Part shown: positions 34,767-43,228 of the stretch, in pieces | Layout of the letters: every line of letters begins with the position of its first letter | How positions within the stretch are numbered: position 1 is the stretch's first letter | Origin: Halomontanus rarus | GTDB taxonomy: Archaea > Halobacteriota > Halobacteria > Halobacteriales > Natrialbaceae | Direction: 5' to 3' (one strand) | Assembly: GCF_029338335.1 (NCBI RefSeq) | Contig: NZ_CP119796.1 | Length of the DNA: 64,000 nt | The notes under the pieces: generated by a model | What the model saw: only the letters and a program-made list of their open reading frames with translations | Databases searched by the model: none | What the model was told of the DNA's origin: nothing | Made by a program: the position numbers and the translations under genes

Positions 34767-35276
34767 ATGAACTGCAGGGTTGTCGTCGAGGCTGCCGTGC
34801 CGGTATTCGACGTCGAGACGGAGGACGAGGCGATCCGGATTGCAATCTCGAAGACGGGCGAGATGCTGAACCCTGACCTGAATTACGTCGAAATTAACAT
34901 GGGTGAACGAACCTCGCCGGCAGGCGAGGAGCTTCCCCCCGCGTTTATCGCCGCCGACGAAGCACTGGTGGCACTCGAACTCGAGATGACCGTGTTCAAC
35001 GTCGAGCGAGAGGAACACGCCTCCCGCATCGCTCGCAAGGAGATCGGCCAACGACTCGAGAACATCCCACTGGAGGTGCTCAGTGTCGAGGTTCTCGAGG
35101 ACGAAGACGAAGACGAAAACGAGGACGAGGACGAGGACGAAGACGGAGACCACGTCGAAGACGGCGGTAGCCGAACGAACGAAGCGGAGGACGGGAACGG
35201 AAACGGAGCAGATAACGAAACCGATACCGAGACTGACGACGACGTGTTACCCGAGTTCGAAGATCTCCTCGAGTAG
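34767..35276 (+). CDS. UPF0212 (DUF555) family protein
   Basis: The first 110 residues match the archaeal UPF0212 family: MNCRVVVEAAVPVFDVETEDEAIRIAISK, INMGERTSPAGEELPPAFIAADEALVALELEMTVFNVE. An acidic tail (about 110-169) made of Asp/Glu/Asn repeats has been added. Function is unknown; the family is broadly conserved in euryarchaea. Confidence 0.88.
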   Translation: MNCRVVVEAAVPVFDVETEDEAIRIAISKTGEMLNPDLNYVEINMGERTSPAGEELPPAFIAADEALVALELEMTVFNVEREEHASRIARKEIGQRLENIPLEVLSVEVLEDEDEDENEDEDEDEDGDHVEDGGSRTNEAEDGNGNGADNETDTETDDDVLPEFEDLLE

Positions 35277-35540
35277 TCGCCTCGTCGACTCGATTCGTGT
35301 CGTTCCGAGTCGCGGCGATCTGCGGTGAATCCTGACCTCTTCGTCGGTAGTGAACGGTTTTTCCCACACTCGCGATCGTGGTTCTGAACAGTCGTCCGAG
35401 TACTGTGGTTTATCTGGAACGAAGGCGAAGTCGAGTACGCAGGAAACGGTTAGTACGAAAGAAGGTAACGGGAATCGACAGATAGAAACCGAATCTTGCC
35501 AGTACGAGTCGTTACTTCTGTGGGGTTGCAATAGTGGTGC

Positions 35541-35777
35541 TTAGTCAGCGGTCGCAGCGACTGCTTCTTGCTCCCCCTCGCGCATATGTTCAGTGATTCC
35601 CCCAGCGAGTGCAAAAACAGCGGCTTTGTGGTCGGTCTTCGATTTGTGGATAGATGTCGGCCGAATCCCACGCGACTCGTATTCTTCGAGCGAAATCGGG
35701 CAGTCGTCCCACGCTGCACACTGATTGGATACCTCCGCCAGAAGGCCGTGAAGGTGAATGAGCTCCTGCTTCTTCAT
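35541..35777 (-). CDS. UPF0058 family small protein
   Basis: The 78-residue protein MKKQELIHLHGLLAEVSNQC... matches UPF0058, a small helical archaeal family of unknown function. DCPISLEEYESRGIRPTSIHKSKTDHKAAVF is the family core. An ATG six bases upstream is possible. A strong AT box (TAATAATATAAC) lies about 30 bp upstream. Confidence 0.85.
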   Translation of the reverse strand: MKKQELIHLHGLLAEVSNQCAAWDDCPISLEEYESRGIRPTSIHKSKTDHKAAVFALAGGITEHMREGEQEAVAATAD

Positions 35778-36079
35778 AACCATGCAATCCTATCCACCGC
35801 AGGGTTATATTATTATCTTGAGTCGCGTTAACATGCGACCACTACTAGATGCGGCGTCTGTTCCTGATTTGTACATATTCGATCCAGTTCGTAGGCACCG
35901 CCAAACAGTCGACTGCGCGGTGGAAACACGGATCTACTACGAGTAATACGGTATTTATGTGCTGTTTTTGAGGGTTCGTTGATAGAGAGTTAGAACGTCT
36001 CGCTCGCGGAGAGGACCGTCGCTCGGTGAACGCCGAAATATGGAAAAACGCGTAGAAACTAGCCGCGGAAAACGCGTCG
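35778..36079. other. Gene-free spacer with AT-rich promoter
   Basis: The left part holds the TATA sequence TTATATTATTATC (35806-35818), which serves the leftward UPF0058 gene. GTCGC/GCGAC (35822-35826, 35835-35839) is an inverted repeat next to it. A 37-codon frame from ATG 35833 follows on the plus strand, but nothing supports its translation. Confidence 0.35.
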
Positions 36080-36259
36080 CTACCCGAGCTGTTTCAGGGC
36101 CCGGAGATCGCGATCGGTTCGCATAAACTCCGACGTGTGCCGAGACGCGTGACAGTTCGGACAGTGATACATCTCTGCAGCATCGGGAAGTTCGCCAGGA
36201 GAAACCTGCCAATCTTTGGTGCACTCCGGACACAATAGTTGAACAGTCGCCTCGTCCAT
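36080..36259 (-). CDS. Small zinc-ribbon protein
   Basis: The 59-residue protein has two Cys knuckles, LLCPECTKDW and YHCPNCHASR, forming a rubredoxin-type zinc ribbon, with a short helix at the end. ATG 36259 (MDEATVQLL) follows an AGTTTTTCAAC box by about 28-38 bp. Many such haloarchaeal mini-proteins are uncharacterised. Confidence 0.75.
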   Translation of the reverse strand: MDEATVQLLCPECTKDWQVSPGELPDAAEMYHCPNCHASRHTSEFMRTDRDLRALKQLG

Positions 36260-36416
36260 GGTATGGCCTTTCACACCAATGTTGAAAAACTTTGTCGCAT
36301 CACTCGTCGAGCCGACAGGTGACGAGCGAACCCACTCACCGAGACGAGAAGACGGGAGAAAATCCGAGACCGCAACGCAGTCGACGGACGATAATCGAGG
36401 ACATCCCTCGGATCGC

Positions 36417-37415
36417 TTAGACCGCCGCCGTCTCCGACGCTTCGAGGAGTTCCTTGTAGCGGTTCCGGATCGTCACTTCGGAGATGCTGGCGACGCCCGA
36501 CACTTCGTTCTGGGTGACCTTCTCGTTGGTCAGCAGTGCGGCCGCGTAGACCGCCGCTGCGGCGAGCCCAACGGGGGACTTCCCGCTGTGAACACCCTGT
36601 TTCCGCGCGCTCTCGAGGAGTTCGCGGGCCATCCGCTCGGTCTCGTCCGAGAGATCGAGGTCGCTGACGAACCGCGGCAGGTAGTGTTCCGGATCGGCGG
36701 GCTTCACTTCGAGGCTGAGCTGCCGAACGATGTACCGGTACGTCCGGGTCAGTTCCATCTTGTCGACGCGGCTCACGCTCGAGATTTCGTCGAGACTGCG
36801 GGGGGTGCCGGCCTGACGGGCCGCGGCGTACAGCGACGCCGTCGCGACGCCCTCGATCGAGCGTCCGGGGAGGAGGTCCTCCTCGAGCGCGCGCCGATAG
36901 ATGACGCTGGCGGTCTCGCGAACGTTCTCCGGGAGGCCCAGCGCGGAGGCCATCCGGTCGATTTCGCCCAGCGCCTGTTTCAGGTTGCGCTCCTTGGAGT
37001 CGCGCGTACGGAAGCGCTCGTTCCACGTGCGCAGGCGCTGCATCTTCTGACGCTGGCGACTCGAGAGAGCCTTGCCGTAGGCGTCTTTGTCCTGCCAGCC
37101 GATGTTCGTCGAGAGCCCCTGGTCGTGCATCATGTTCGTCGTCGGCGCGCCGACGCGGCTCTTCTTGTCCTTCTCGGCGGAGTCGAACGCGCGCCACTCG
37201 GGGCCGCGGTCGATCTCGTCTTCCTCGACGACGAGTCCGCAGTTGTCACAGACGGTCTCTGCGTGCTCGGAGTCGGAGACGAGTCGGCCGCCACACTCGG
37301 GACAGTGCTCTCGCTCGTCGGTTCGGGCGGTCGATTCGTCCTCGCGCTCCGTCTCGTTCTCGTCGTTCTGTCGCTCTGTCTCGCCAGTGTAGGTTCGGGT
37401 AATCGTGTCTGTCAT
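36417..37415 (-). CDS. tfb: Transcription initiation factor TFB
   Basis: TFB recruits RNA polymerase to TBP-bound promoters. The 332-residue protein has a polar N-terminus (1-36), a zinc ribbon (Cys38, 41, 56, 59), the B-finger region (WRAFDSAEKDKKSRVGAPTTNMMHDQGLSTNIGW), and two cyclin repeats (about 135-225 and 235-320), ending in the HTH VTQNEVSGVASISEVTIRNRYKELL. Haloarchaea have several TFBs; this one has a leadered promoter. Confidence 0.96.
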   Translation of the reverse strand: MTDTITRTYTGETERQNDENETEREDESTARTDEREHCPECGGRLVSDSEHAETVCDNCGLVVEEDEIDRGPEWRAFDSAEKDKKSRVGAPTTNMMHDQGLSTNIGWQDKDAYGKALSSRQRQKMQRLRTWNERFRTRDSKERNLKQALGEIDRMASALGLPENVRETASVIYRRALEEDLLPGRSIEGVATASLYAAARQAGTPRSLDEISSVSRVDKMELTRTYRYIVRQLSLEVKPADPEHYLPRFVSDLDLSDETERMARELLESARKQGVHSGKSPVGLAAAAVYAAALLTNEKVTQNEVSGVASISEVTIRNRYKELLEASETAAV

Positions 37416-37743
37416 AGTGGATCGTGGGTTACTCGAGGCTCCCGGGTGGGGGAAACCAGAAGAAAACCCGGTCGCCTCTGCTAACATATTGTAAGCCCGA
37501 AAGCCATATAAAGGTTTCGTTCACCTAATAAAGCGACCGAGTAATTAGATAAGAACGTTTCGGCCGCCGTCAGTTCGTGCAGTCGGGAGACGAGAGAGGT
37601 AGTAAACGAACGTATATAACGGTTATGGATGCGATCGGTGGTACGGGTCACGCCACGTGCGACCGCTGATTCACCGTGGATTCGCGGCGAGACGACTGCC
37701 GGAGTGAGATGTTTTATCACGGTAATGCGTGATACGTTTCCTA
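37416..37743. promoter_or_regulatory. tfb promoter and upstream spacer
   Basis: On the minus strand GAAACCTTTATATGGC (TATA core complement of 37504-37514) is an excellent BRE/TATA. It implies a start near 37480 and a tfb leader of about 65 nt. GTTTTATCACGG near 37710-37722 could be the TATA box of the plus-strand gene at 37744. No gene is present. Confidence 0.6.
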
Positions 37744-38942
37744 ATGACAGGGGACGTGGCAGCGATTCGAGACGTCGAAATTATTGACGTACAGACCACG
37801 ACCGTCGCCGGCAACTTCGACTGGACGCTCGTTCGAGTCTACACGGACGCCGGAATCGCCGGAACCGGCGAGGCCTACTGGGGAGCGGGGGTCGTCGACG
37901 TGATCGAGCGACTCGAACCGACGCTCGTCGGGCGAAACCCCTGCGATATCGATCGGTTGTTCACGGACATGCTGAACGTCCTCTCCGGCGAGGGATCGAT
38001 CGGCGGCACGCCCGTAACGGCGGTTTCGGGCATCGAAATCGCCCTCCACGACCTCGTCGGGAAACTCTACGGCATCCCCGCCCACCAATTACTCGGCGGG
38101 ACCTACCGAGAAGAGGTTCGGGTGTACTGTGACTGTCACGCCGGCGAACACCTCCGAAGCGAATCGACGACCGACGATTTGGACGACCCGTACGCGCCGG
38201 AAGCGTTCGCCGACGCCGCCGAACGGTGATCGAGGAAGACGGCTTCGACGCCCTCAAGTTCGACCTCGGCGCCTCGAAACGACTCGAGGACGACGCCTAC
38301 AATCGCCACCTCGACGACGAGGCGATCACGTACAAAGCGGACGTCGTCCGTGCGGTCACCGAACGCGTTGGCGACGATGCCAACGTCGCCTTCGACTGTC
38401 ACTGGCGATACGCCGGCGACAGCGCGATCCGACTCGCACGGGCGATCGAACCCTACGACGTTTGGTGGCTCGAGGACCCCGTCCCGCCGGAGAACCACGA
38501 CGTTCAGGGCGAGGTGACCCGACGCACGGAGACGACGATCGCGACCGGCGAGAACGTCTACCGCAAACACGGCGTACGGCGACTCGTCGAGGAGCAGGCG
38601 GTCGACATCATCCAGCCGGACATGCCGAAGGTCGGCGGGATGCGCGAAACCCGCACGATCGCGGACATGGCCGACACCTACTACATGCCGGTCTGTCTCC
38701 ACAACGTCTCCTCGCCGATCGGCACGATGGCCAGCGCCCACGTCGCGGCCGCATCACCGACGTTTCTCGCCCTCGAGTTCCACGCGCGCGATATCGAGTG
38801 GTGGGGCGACCTCGTCGAGGAGACGGTGCTCGAAGCGGGTCGAATCGCCGTCCCCCACGAACCGGGTCTCGGCGTGACGCTGGATCGTGACGCCGTCGAG
38901 GCGCATCTGAAACCGGGTGAGACGCTGTTCGACGAAGCGTGA
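37744..38942 (+). pseudogene. Enolase-superfamily (mandelate racemase/sugar-acid dehydratase) gene split by a -1 frameshift
   Basis: The 5' part (37744-38229, 161 codons) encodes the capping domain and first barrel strand. The 3' part (38226-38942, 238 codons) encodes the rest of the TIM barrel. Joined, FADAAER|VIEEDGFDALKFDLG is seamless, and adding one G at 38225-38226 (CGG to CGGG) would restore the frame. Active-site motifs are present: FDCHWRY (metal Asp and His), WWLEDPVPPEN, IATGENVY, VCLHNVSSPIGT. The 3' frame begins GTGATC, and its GTG overlaps the TGA stop of the first (GTGA). Reinitiation could therefore still give a two-piece enzyme. A sequencing error is possible. The substrate may be a sugar acid (gluconate, galactonate or xylonate type). 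Confidence 0.8.
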
Positions 38943-39403
38943 ACGTCGTTGGGGTCACCGAGCTTCACTCAGCGTCGTTCGACGAGCGACGAGCCGCGAG
39001 ATATCCGTGGAGCGGGTACGTTCGTCAGCTCCGCTATCGACGAGGTCGAACACTCGATCCCGCACTCTCGAACCCGAGGAGCGCCGCACACGCCGGGCGT
39101 CGCAGCCGGAACCGTACGTTCGCGGCTCTCGAGATACCGAGGGACCGTCGAAAGACGAGCACCGGTCTCGAGAACGGGCGACTCCGGCTGTCGGGTCCCG
39201 AACGATCGAGAAGCGGTCGAACGACGGGAGCGATCGGCGGAGTATGAAAGCTGCGTCAATTTCCGTCCGGCCGCCCAAGCGAGACGCGTGCGACCACGCG
39301 AGCGCGACTCGAGAGGGACGAAAGTCGAGCGTCGGTCGGCTGATTCGGTCGTCTGCAAGTCGACTGACGGACTGATCACCGAAGAATCACCGTAAGAAGG
39401 AGT
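38943..39403. other. 460-bp region without a credible gene
   Basis: Open frames run on both strands in several phases, but all are Arg/Ser-rich with no family resemblance and no acidic bias, as expected for chance frames in GC-rich DNA. It may be decayed sequence downstream of the broken dehydratase. GAAGGAG before ATG 39404 is the Shine-Dalgarno of the next gene. Confidence 0.4.
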
Positions 39404-39988
39404 ATGCCTGTCGTACGATCGCTCATCGAGAACGAACGGGTGAACGCAGCGTTAGCCTGGCTGGTCGCGTGTTCGATCGTCGTCGCGGCCGTCGCGACCG
39501 TCCTTCGAGGGTCGTTTCTCTGGGCGACCCTGGCGACGGTAATCGTCGCCCTCGCGCTCGTGCCGCCGATCGTTCGACGGGACGCGTTAGTGATGGCTCC
39601 GTGGGAGGTACTGACAGTCGCCGCCATCCCGATCTGGGTGCGGCTGTACGGAACCCTACCGATCGCCGGTTTTCTCACGGTCTCGGCGATCGCATTACTC
39701 GTCACCGTCGAACTCGACGCCTTCACGCCGATCGAGATGTCACCGCGATTTTCCGTCGCGTTCGTCGTTCTCGCGACGATGGCCGTCGCCGGACTGTGGG
39801 TGATCGCCCAGTGGGTTTCCGACGTCGTTCTCGCGACGTCGTTTCTCACGACGAAGGACGAACTGATGTGGGATCTCGTCTACGCCACCGCGTTCGGTGG
39901 ACTCGCTGCCGTTCTCTTCGTCGTGTACTTCCACCGCCACGATACCGCGAGCGAAGGTCGTCGCGGACGGTCGGGTGATCCGTCGTGA
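39404..39988 (+). CDS. Six-helix membrane protein, unknown
   Basis: The 194-residue protein has about six hydrophobic helices and a short Arg-rich tail. Its motif ATSFLTTKDELMWDLVYATAFGGLAAVLFVVYF resembles the C-terminal part of the next protein (NDIVFDLLYNAVGALLVAVWG). The two may therefore be distant paralogues. A strong Shine-Dalgarno (AAGGAG) lies four bases before the ATG. The stop overlaps the GTG of the next gene (GTGA), implying coupled translation. Confidence 0.72.
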   Translation: MPVVRSLIENERVNAALAWLVACSIVVAAVATVLRGSFLWATLATVIVALALVPPIVRRDALVMAPWEVLTVAAIPIWVRLYGTLPIAGFLTVSAIALLVTVELDAFTPIEMSPRFSVAFVVLATMAVAGLWVIAQWVSDVVLATSFLTTKDELMWDLVYATAFGGLAAVLFVVYFHRHDTASEGRRGRSGDPS

Positions 39989-40635
39989 CGTCCGATAGCG
40001 ACACCGTGCTGGGTCTCTCCGCGAGCCGGTGCTGGCACGCCGTCCGGCTGATTCAGGGGCTGCTCGCGCTCGTCGTCGGCTACGCACTCTTCACGCTCGA
40101 GTTCGGGCTGGTCGTAAACGCTGCCATCCCGCTCGCCGTTACTTTCCTGCCGGCCCTCGTCCGCCGCGAATTCGAGTACGAGATGGGTGCCGGACTCGCA
40201 CTCTGGATCGCGACGGCCGCGTTCCTCCACGCGGTCGGCGCTCTCGGCCCGTACGAACTGTTCGGCTGGTACGATTCGATCACGCACACGGTCTCGGCGA
40301 CGCTCGTCGCCGGCGTCGGATACGCCGTCGTCGACGCGCTCGATCAGTCCGCCGAATCGGTCGACGTCCCCGGTGAATTTCGCTTCGTGTTCATCCTCGT
40401 CTTCGTCCTCGCGTTCGGCGTCCTCTGGGAGATCGGCGAGTTCGCCTCCGCCGGCCTGGCGAGCGTCGTCGGCGGCGAACCGGTGTTAGCCCAGTACGGG
40501 ACGAACGACATCGTCTTCGATCTCCTGTACAACGCGGTCGGTGCGCTCCTCGTCGCCGTGTGGGGGACCGGCTACTTCGACGGCGTCGCGGGACTCGTCG
40601 GCCGGCGGTTCGGCCGAACTCGTGACCCTCCGTGA
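39985..40635 (+). CDS. DUF2238/YjdF-like membrane protein
   Basis: The 216-residue protein has about six helices with polar residues inside the membrane: WYDSITHTVSATLVAG, VLWEIGEFASAG and YGTNDIVFDLLYNAVGA. This D-H, E, D-D-N pattern is typical of DUF2238-like proteins, whose function is unknown. The GTG start overlaps the previous stop, so the two proteins probably act together. Confidence 0.75.
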   Translation: MTSDSDTVLGLSASRCWHAVRLIQGLLALVVGYALFTLEFGLVVNAAIPLAVTFLPALVRREFEYEMGAGLALWIATAAFLHAVGALGPYELFGWYDSITHTVSATLVAGVGYAVVDALDQSAESVDVPGEFRFVFILVFVLAFGVLWEIGEFASAGLASVVGGEPVLAQYGTNDIVFDLLYNAVGALLVAVWGTGYFDGVAGLVGRRFGRTRDPP

Positions 40636-40671
40636 GCGTTTCGACGGACGACGTTCTGCAGCGAGAGGAAA

Positions 40672-40689
40672 AGAGAGAGAGAGAGAGAG
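40672..40689 (+). repeat. (AG)9 dinucleotide tract
   Basis: Nine AG units, preceded by GAGAGGAAA, lie just after a stop codon and before the 3' end of a convergent gene. Dinucleotide tracts of this length are rare in such genomes and may be slippage-prone. Confidence 0.7.
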
Positions 40690-40721
40690 TAAGAGTCAGA
40701 TCCTGTCCGTCGGGAGGGTCG

Positions 40722-41006
40722 TCACACCGTGAACAGGTGCCCCTCCGTCGGCACGTCGAACAAGCCGATCCGCGCCCCCGCGTCGAGCCACGCGTGGCCG
40801 TACGAGAACGACGCCAGCGCGTTCACCGGATCGCCGTCCTCGCGAAAGTGACGCCCGTCCTCGAGGTACGACCTCGCCATCTCGTAACACTCGTCGGCGG
40901 CGTCGGCCATCGGCGTCCCGTCTCGGGGCGCGACCTCAGCTTCCTCGAGCGCCTCCGCGAGCAACTCCTCGTATCGATCCGTCTTCTCCTCGAGATCCGC
41001 AGCCAT
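40722..41006 (-). CDS. DUF357 family protein
   Basis: The 94-residue helical protein matches DUF357. It has ADECYEMARSYLEDGRHFREDGDPVNALASFSYGHAWLDAGARIGLF, with the conserved A-L-A-S-F-S-Y-x-H-A-W-L-D signature. The family is archaeal and uncharacterised. It is divergent from the glutaredoxin-thioredoxin reductase fusion. Confidence 0.88.
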   Translation of the reverse strand: MAADLEEKTDRYEELLAEALEEAEVAPRDGTPMADAADECYEMARSYLEDGRHFREDGDPVNALASFSYGHAWLDAGARIGLFDVPTEGHLFTV

Positions 41007-41183
41007 AGTCGGACGTCGGTGCCGGCGGCCGTAAGTGCGTCGTCCGCGCCGGCTCGTGTACGATCAGCGTCGCGGGGAAGAGGTCCACGATCGACGAACC
41101 GTCCCCGCCGCAGTTGTGCGTTCGACACACACATCCGTTCCGAGAACGCAAGGCGTTTACCCCACGTGTCCGAACGTATAGTC

Positions 41184-42536
41184 ATGAGCGACCAGCCTCG
41201 AGTCGAGATCTACACCAAAGAGGAGTGCCCGTATTGCGAGAAGGCCAAGGACCTCTTCGATGCGAAAGGTATCGAGTACGAGACCTACAACGTCACCGGC
41301 GACGACGACCTGTTCGAGGAGATGGTCGAGCGCTCGGAAGGTCGCAAGACCGCCCCCGAGGTGTTCATCGACGACGAACTCGTCGGCGGCTGGGACGACA
41401 CCAGCGCGCTCGACGAGACCGGCGAACTCGACGAGAAACTCGGTATCGCCGACGACGGCGGCGAGGAGATCGAACATCGAAAACTCGTCATCGCGGGCAC
41501 CGGCATCGCCGGGCTCACCGCAGCCATCTACGCCGGTCGGTCGAACAACGCTCCCCTCGTGATCGAGGGCGACGAACCCGGCGGTCAGTTGACCCTGACG
41601 ACCGACGTCGCCAACTACCCCGGCTTCCCCGAGGGCATCAGCGGCCCCGAACTGGTCAACAACATGAAAGAGCAGGCCCGCCAGTTCGGCGCCGAACTGA
41701 AAAACGGCATCATCGAGTCCGTCGACGCCTCGAGTCGCCCGTTCCGGATCGAGATGTCCGACGGGGACGTCTACACCGCCGACGCCGTCATCGCCGCCTC
41801 CGGTGCCAGCGCCAGAACGTTGGGAATCCCCGGCGAGGACGAACTCATGGGCTACGGTCTCTCGACCTGTGCGACCTGTGACGGCGCGTTCTTCCGCGAC
41901 GAGGACATGCTCGTCGTCGGCGGCGGCGACGCCGCCATGGAGGAAGCCACGTTCCTCACCAAGTTCGCCGACACCGTCTACATCGCCCACCGCCGCGAGG
42001 AGTTCCGCGCCGAGGACTACTGGATCGACCGCGTCATGGAACACGTCGAAGACGGAGACATCGAGATCATGAAAAACACCGAGGTAACCGAGATCCACGG
42101 TTCCCAAGAGGCGGGCGTCGACTACGTCACCCTCGTCGAGAACGACAAGGGCCACCCGACCGACCGCCTCGACGACCCCGAAACCGACGAGTTCGAGTTC
42201 GACGTCGGCGCCGTCTTCTTCGCCATCGGCCACACCCCCAACACCGACTACCTCGAGGGCACCGGCGTCGAGATGGACGAGGAGGGGTACCTGCGAACCC
42301 AAGGCGGCGACGGCGGCGGACAGACGGAGACCGACGTCCCCGGCATCTTCGGCGCCGGCGACGTCGTCGACTTCCACTACCAGCAGGCCGTCACCGCGGC
42401 CGGCATGGGTTCGAAAGCCGCGATCGACGCCGACGAGTACCTCGAGGACCTCGAGCGCGCCGCTGCGAGCGAGGGCGAAGGCGAAGGTGCGAGCGAGGAC
42501 GAAGACGAAGAGGAAATCGCAGCGGCCGACGACTGA
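41184..42536 (+). CDS. Glutaredoxin-thioredoxin reductase fusion
   Basis: The 450-residue protein combines a glutaredoxin domain (about 5-88; active site CPYC, Cys15/Cys18; TAPEVFIDDELVGG substrate-binding segment) with a complete TrxB-type flavoprotein (about 98-420). FAD motif GTGIAGL is at 105-111, redox CATC at 229-232, NADPH motif GGGDAAMEEA at 246 onwards, and FAD motif GIFGAGDVVD near the end. The acidic tail is halophilic. The fusion suggests direct electron flow from NADPH through the flavoprotein to the attached glutaredoxin. ATG 41184 follows a GTTTACC box by about 26-33 bp. Confidence 0.92.
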   Translation: MSDQPRVEIYTKEECPYCEKAKDLFDAKGIEYETYNVTGDDDLFEEMVERSEGRKTAPEVFIDDELVGGWDDTSALDETGELDEKLGIADDGGEEIEHRKLVIAGTGIAGLTAAIYAGRSNNAPLVIEGDEPGGQLTLTTDVANYPGFPEGISGPELVNNMKEQARQFGAELKNGIIESVDASSRPFRIEMSDGDVYTADAVIAASGASARTLGIPGEDELMGYGLSTCATCDGAFFRDEDMLVVGGGDAAMEEATFLTKFADTVYIAHRREEFRAEDYWIDRVMEHVEDGDIEIMKNTEVTEIHGSQEAGVDYVTLVENDKGHPTDRLDDPETDEFEFDVGAVFFAIGHTPNTDYLEGTGVEMDEEGYLRTQGGDGGGQTETDVPGIFGAGDVVDFHYQQAVTAAGMGSKAAIDADEYLEDLERAAASEGEGEGASEDEDEEEIAAADD

Positions 42537-42650
42537 GACGGTCTCCCGGAAGTCGGTTCCGATGCTACCGCAGGCCGATCGCGGTTGTACCGGGAATCGT
42601 TACAGCAAACCGTCTGAACCGCGTGCTGGACGTTTCGCGGTCGACGGAAC

Positions 42651-42896
42651 TCACTCGCTGACCAACGACATTCGATCGATATCCGTCGGCTGAAGCCGTT
42701 CGTTCGCCGGCTCGTCGACATCTAACTCGAGGTACTCTGTTTTGATATCGACGATCGTCCCCGTGAGCCGGTTTTCCGTCTCGAGGCTCTGCACGTCGTG
42801 GTACAGTTCGACCCGGTCACCGACCTCGGCGAACTCGCGGATGAGCGTAGTGGCTTCCTCGGTGTCGACGCCGTCTGGCATATCGAGTTCGGTCAT
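42651..42896 (-). CDS. Small beta-rich acidic protein, unknown
   Basis: The 81-residue protein has a helix (EEATTLIREFAEVG) followed by beta strands (DRVELYHDVQSLETENRLTGTIVDIKTEYLELDVDE), which suggests a small SH3- or Sm-like barrel. The acidic composition supports real coding. No family is recognised. Confidence 0.6.
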   Translation of the reverse strand: MTELDMPDGVDTEEATTLIREFAEVGDRVELYHDVQSLETENRLTGTIVDIKTEYLELDVDEPANERLQPTDIDRMSLVSE

Positions 42897-43228
42897 CGCC
42901 GAGTGTACGTCCTCGAGTCCTTTGAAGTGTAGACGAGCACTTGCATGGCAACCGATCCTCGCGGCCGACTCGAGAGCGGACCACCGCCCGCCGGATGCGT
43001 GAGTCGAGTCCATCGGATACGGAGGGAAGCGAAATCCACGAGGCGGCTGAAACGGAGTCGACGCGACGGATCGAACGCGTACCGATACGAGGGACACACC
43101 GCTCGCACAGTCCGCGGTGCTCGCACACGGTACGCGCCGAACCGGCTCCCATCGTGTGAGTGGGCGTGCAGCGGCGATCGGTGTCACGTCAGTGAGTTCG
43201 ACGCCCTTCGAGACCGTCGAACACGCGA
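42897..43228. other. Gene-free spacer
   Basis: About 330 bp between the small beta-rich protein and the 3' end of the MFS gene. Only Arg-rich chance frames are seen; no repeat or RNA gene was noticed. Confidence 0.35.

Noticed and set aside
38949..39395. Frames of 100-150 codons on both strands after the broken dehydratase
   Set aside because: All are Arg/Ser-rich, several overlap in different phases, and none shows acidic bias or family motifs.
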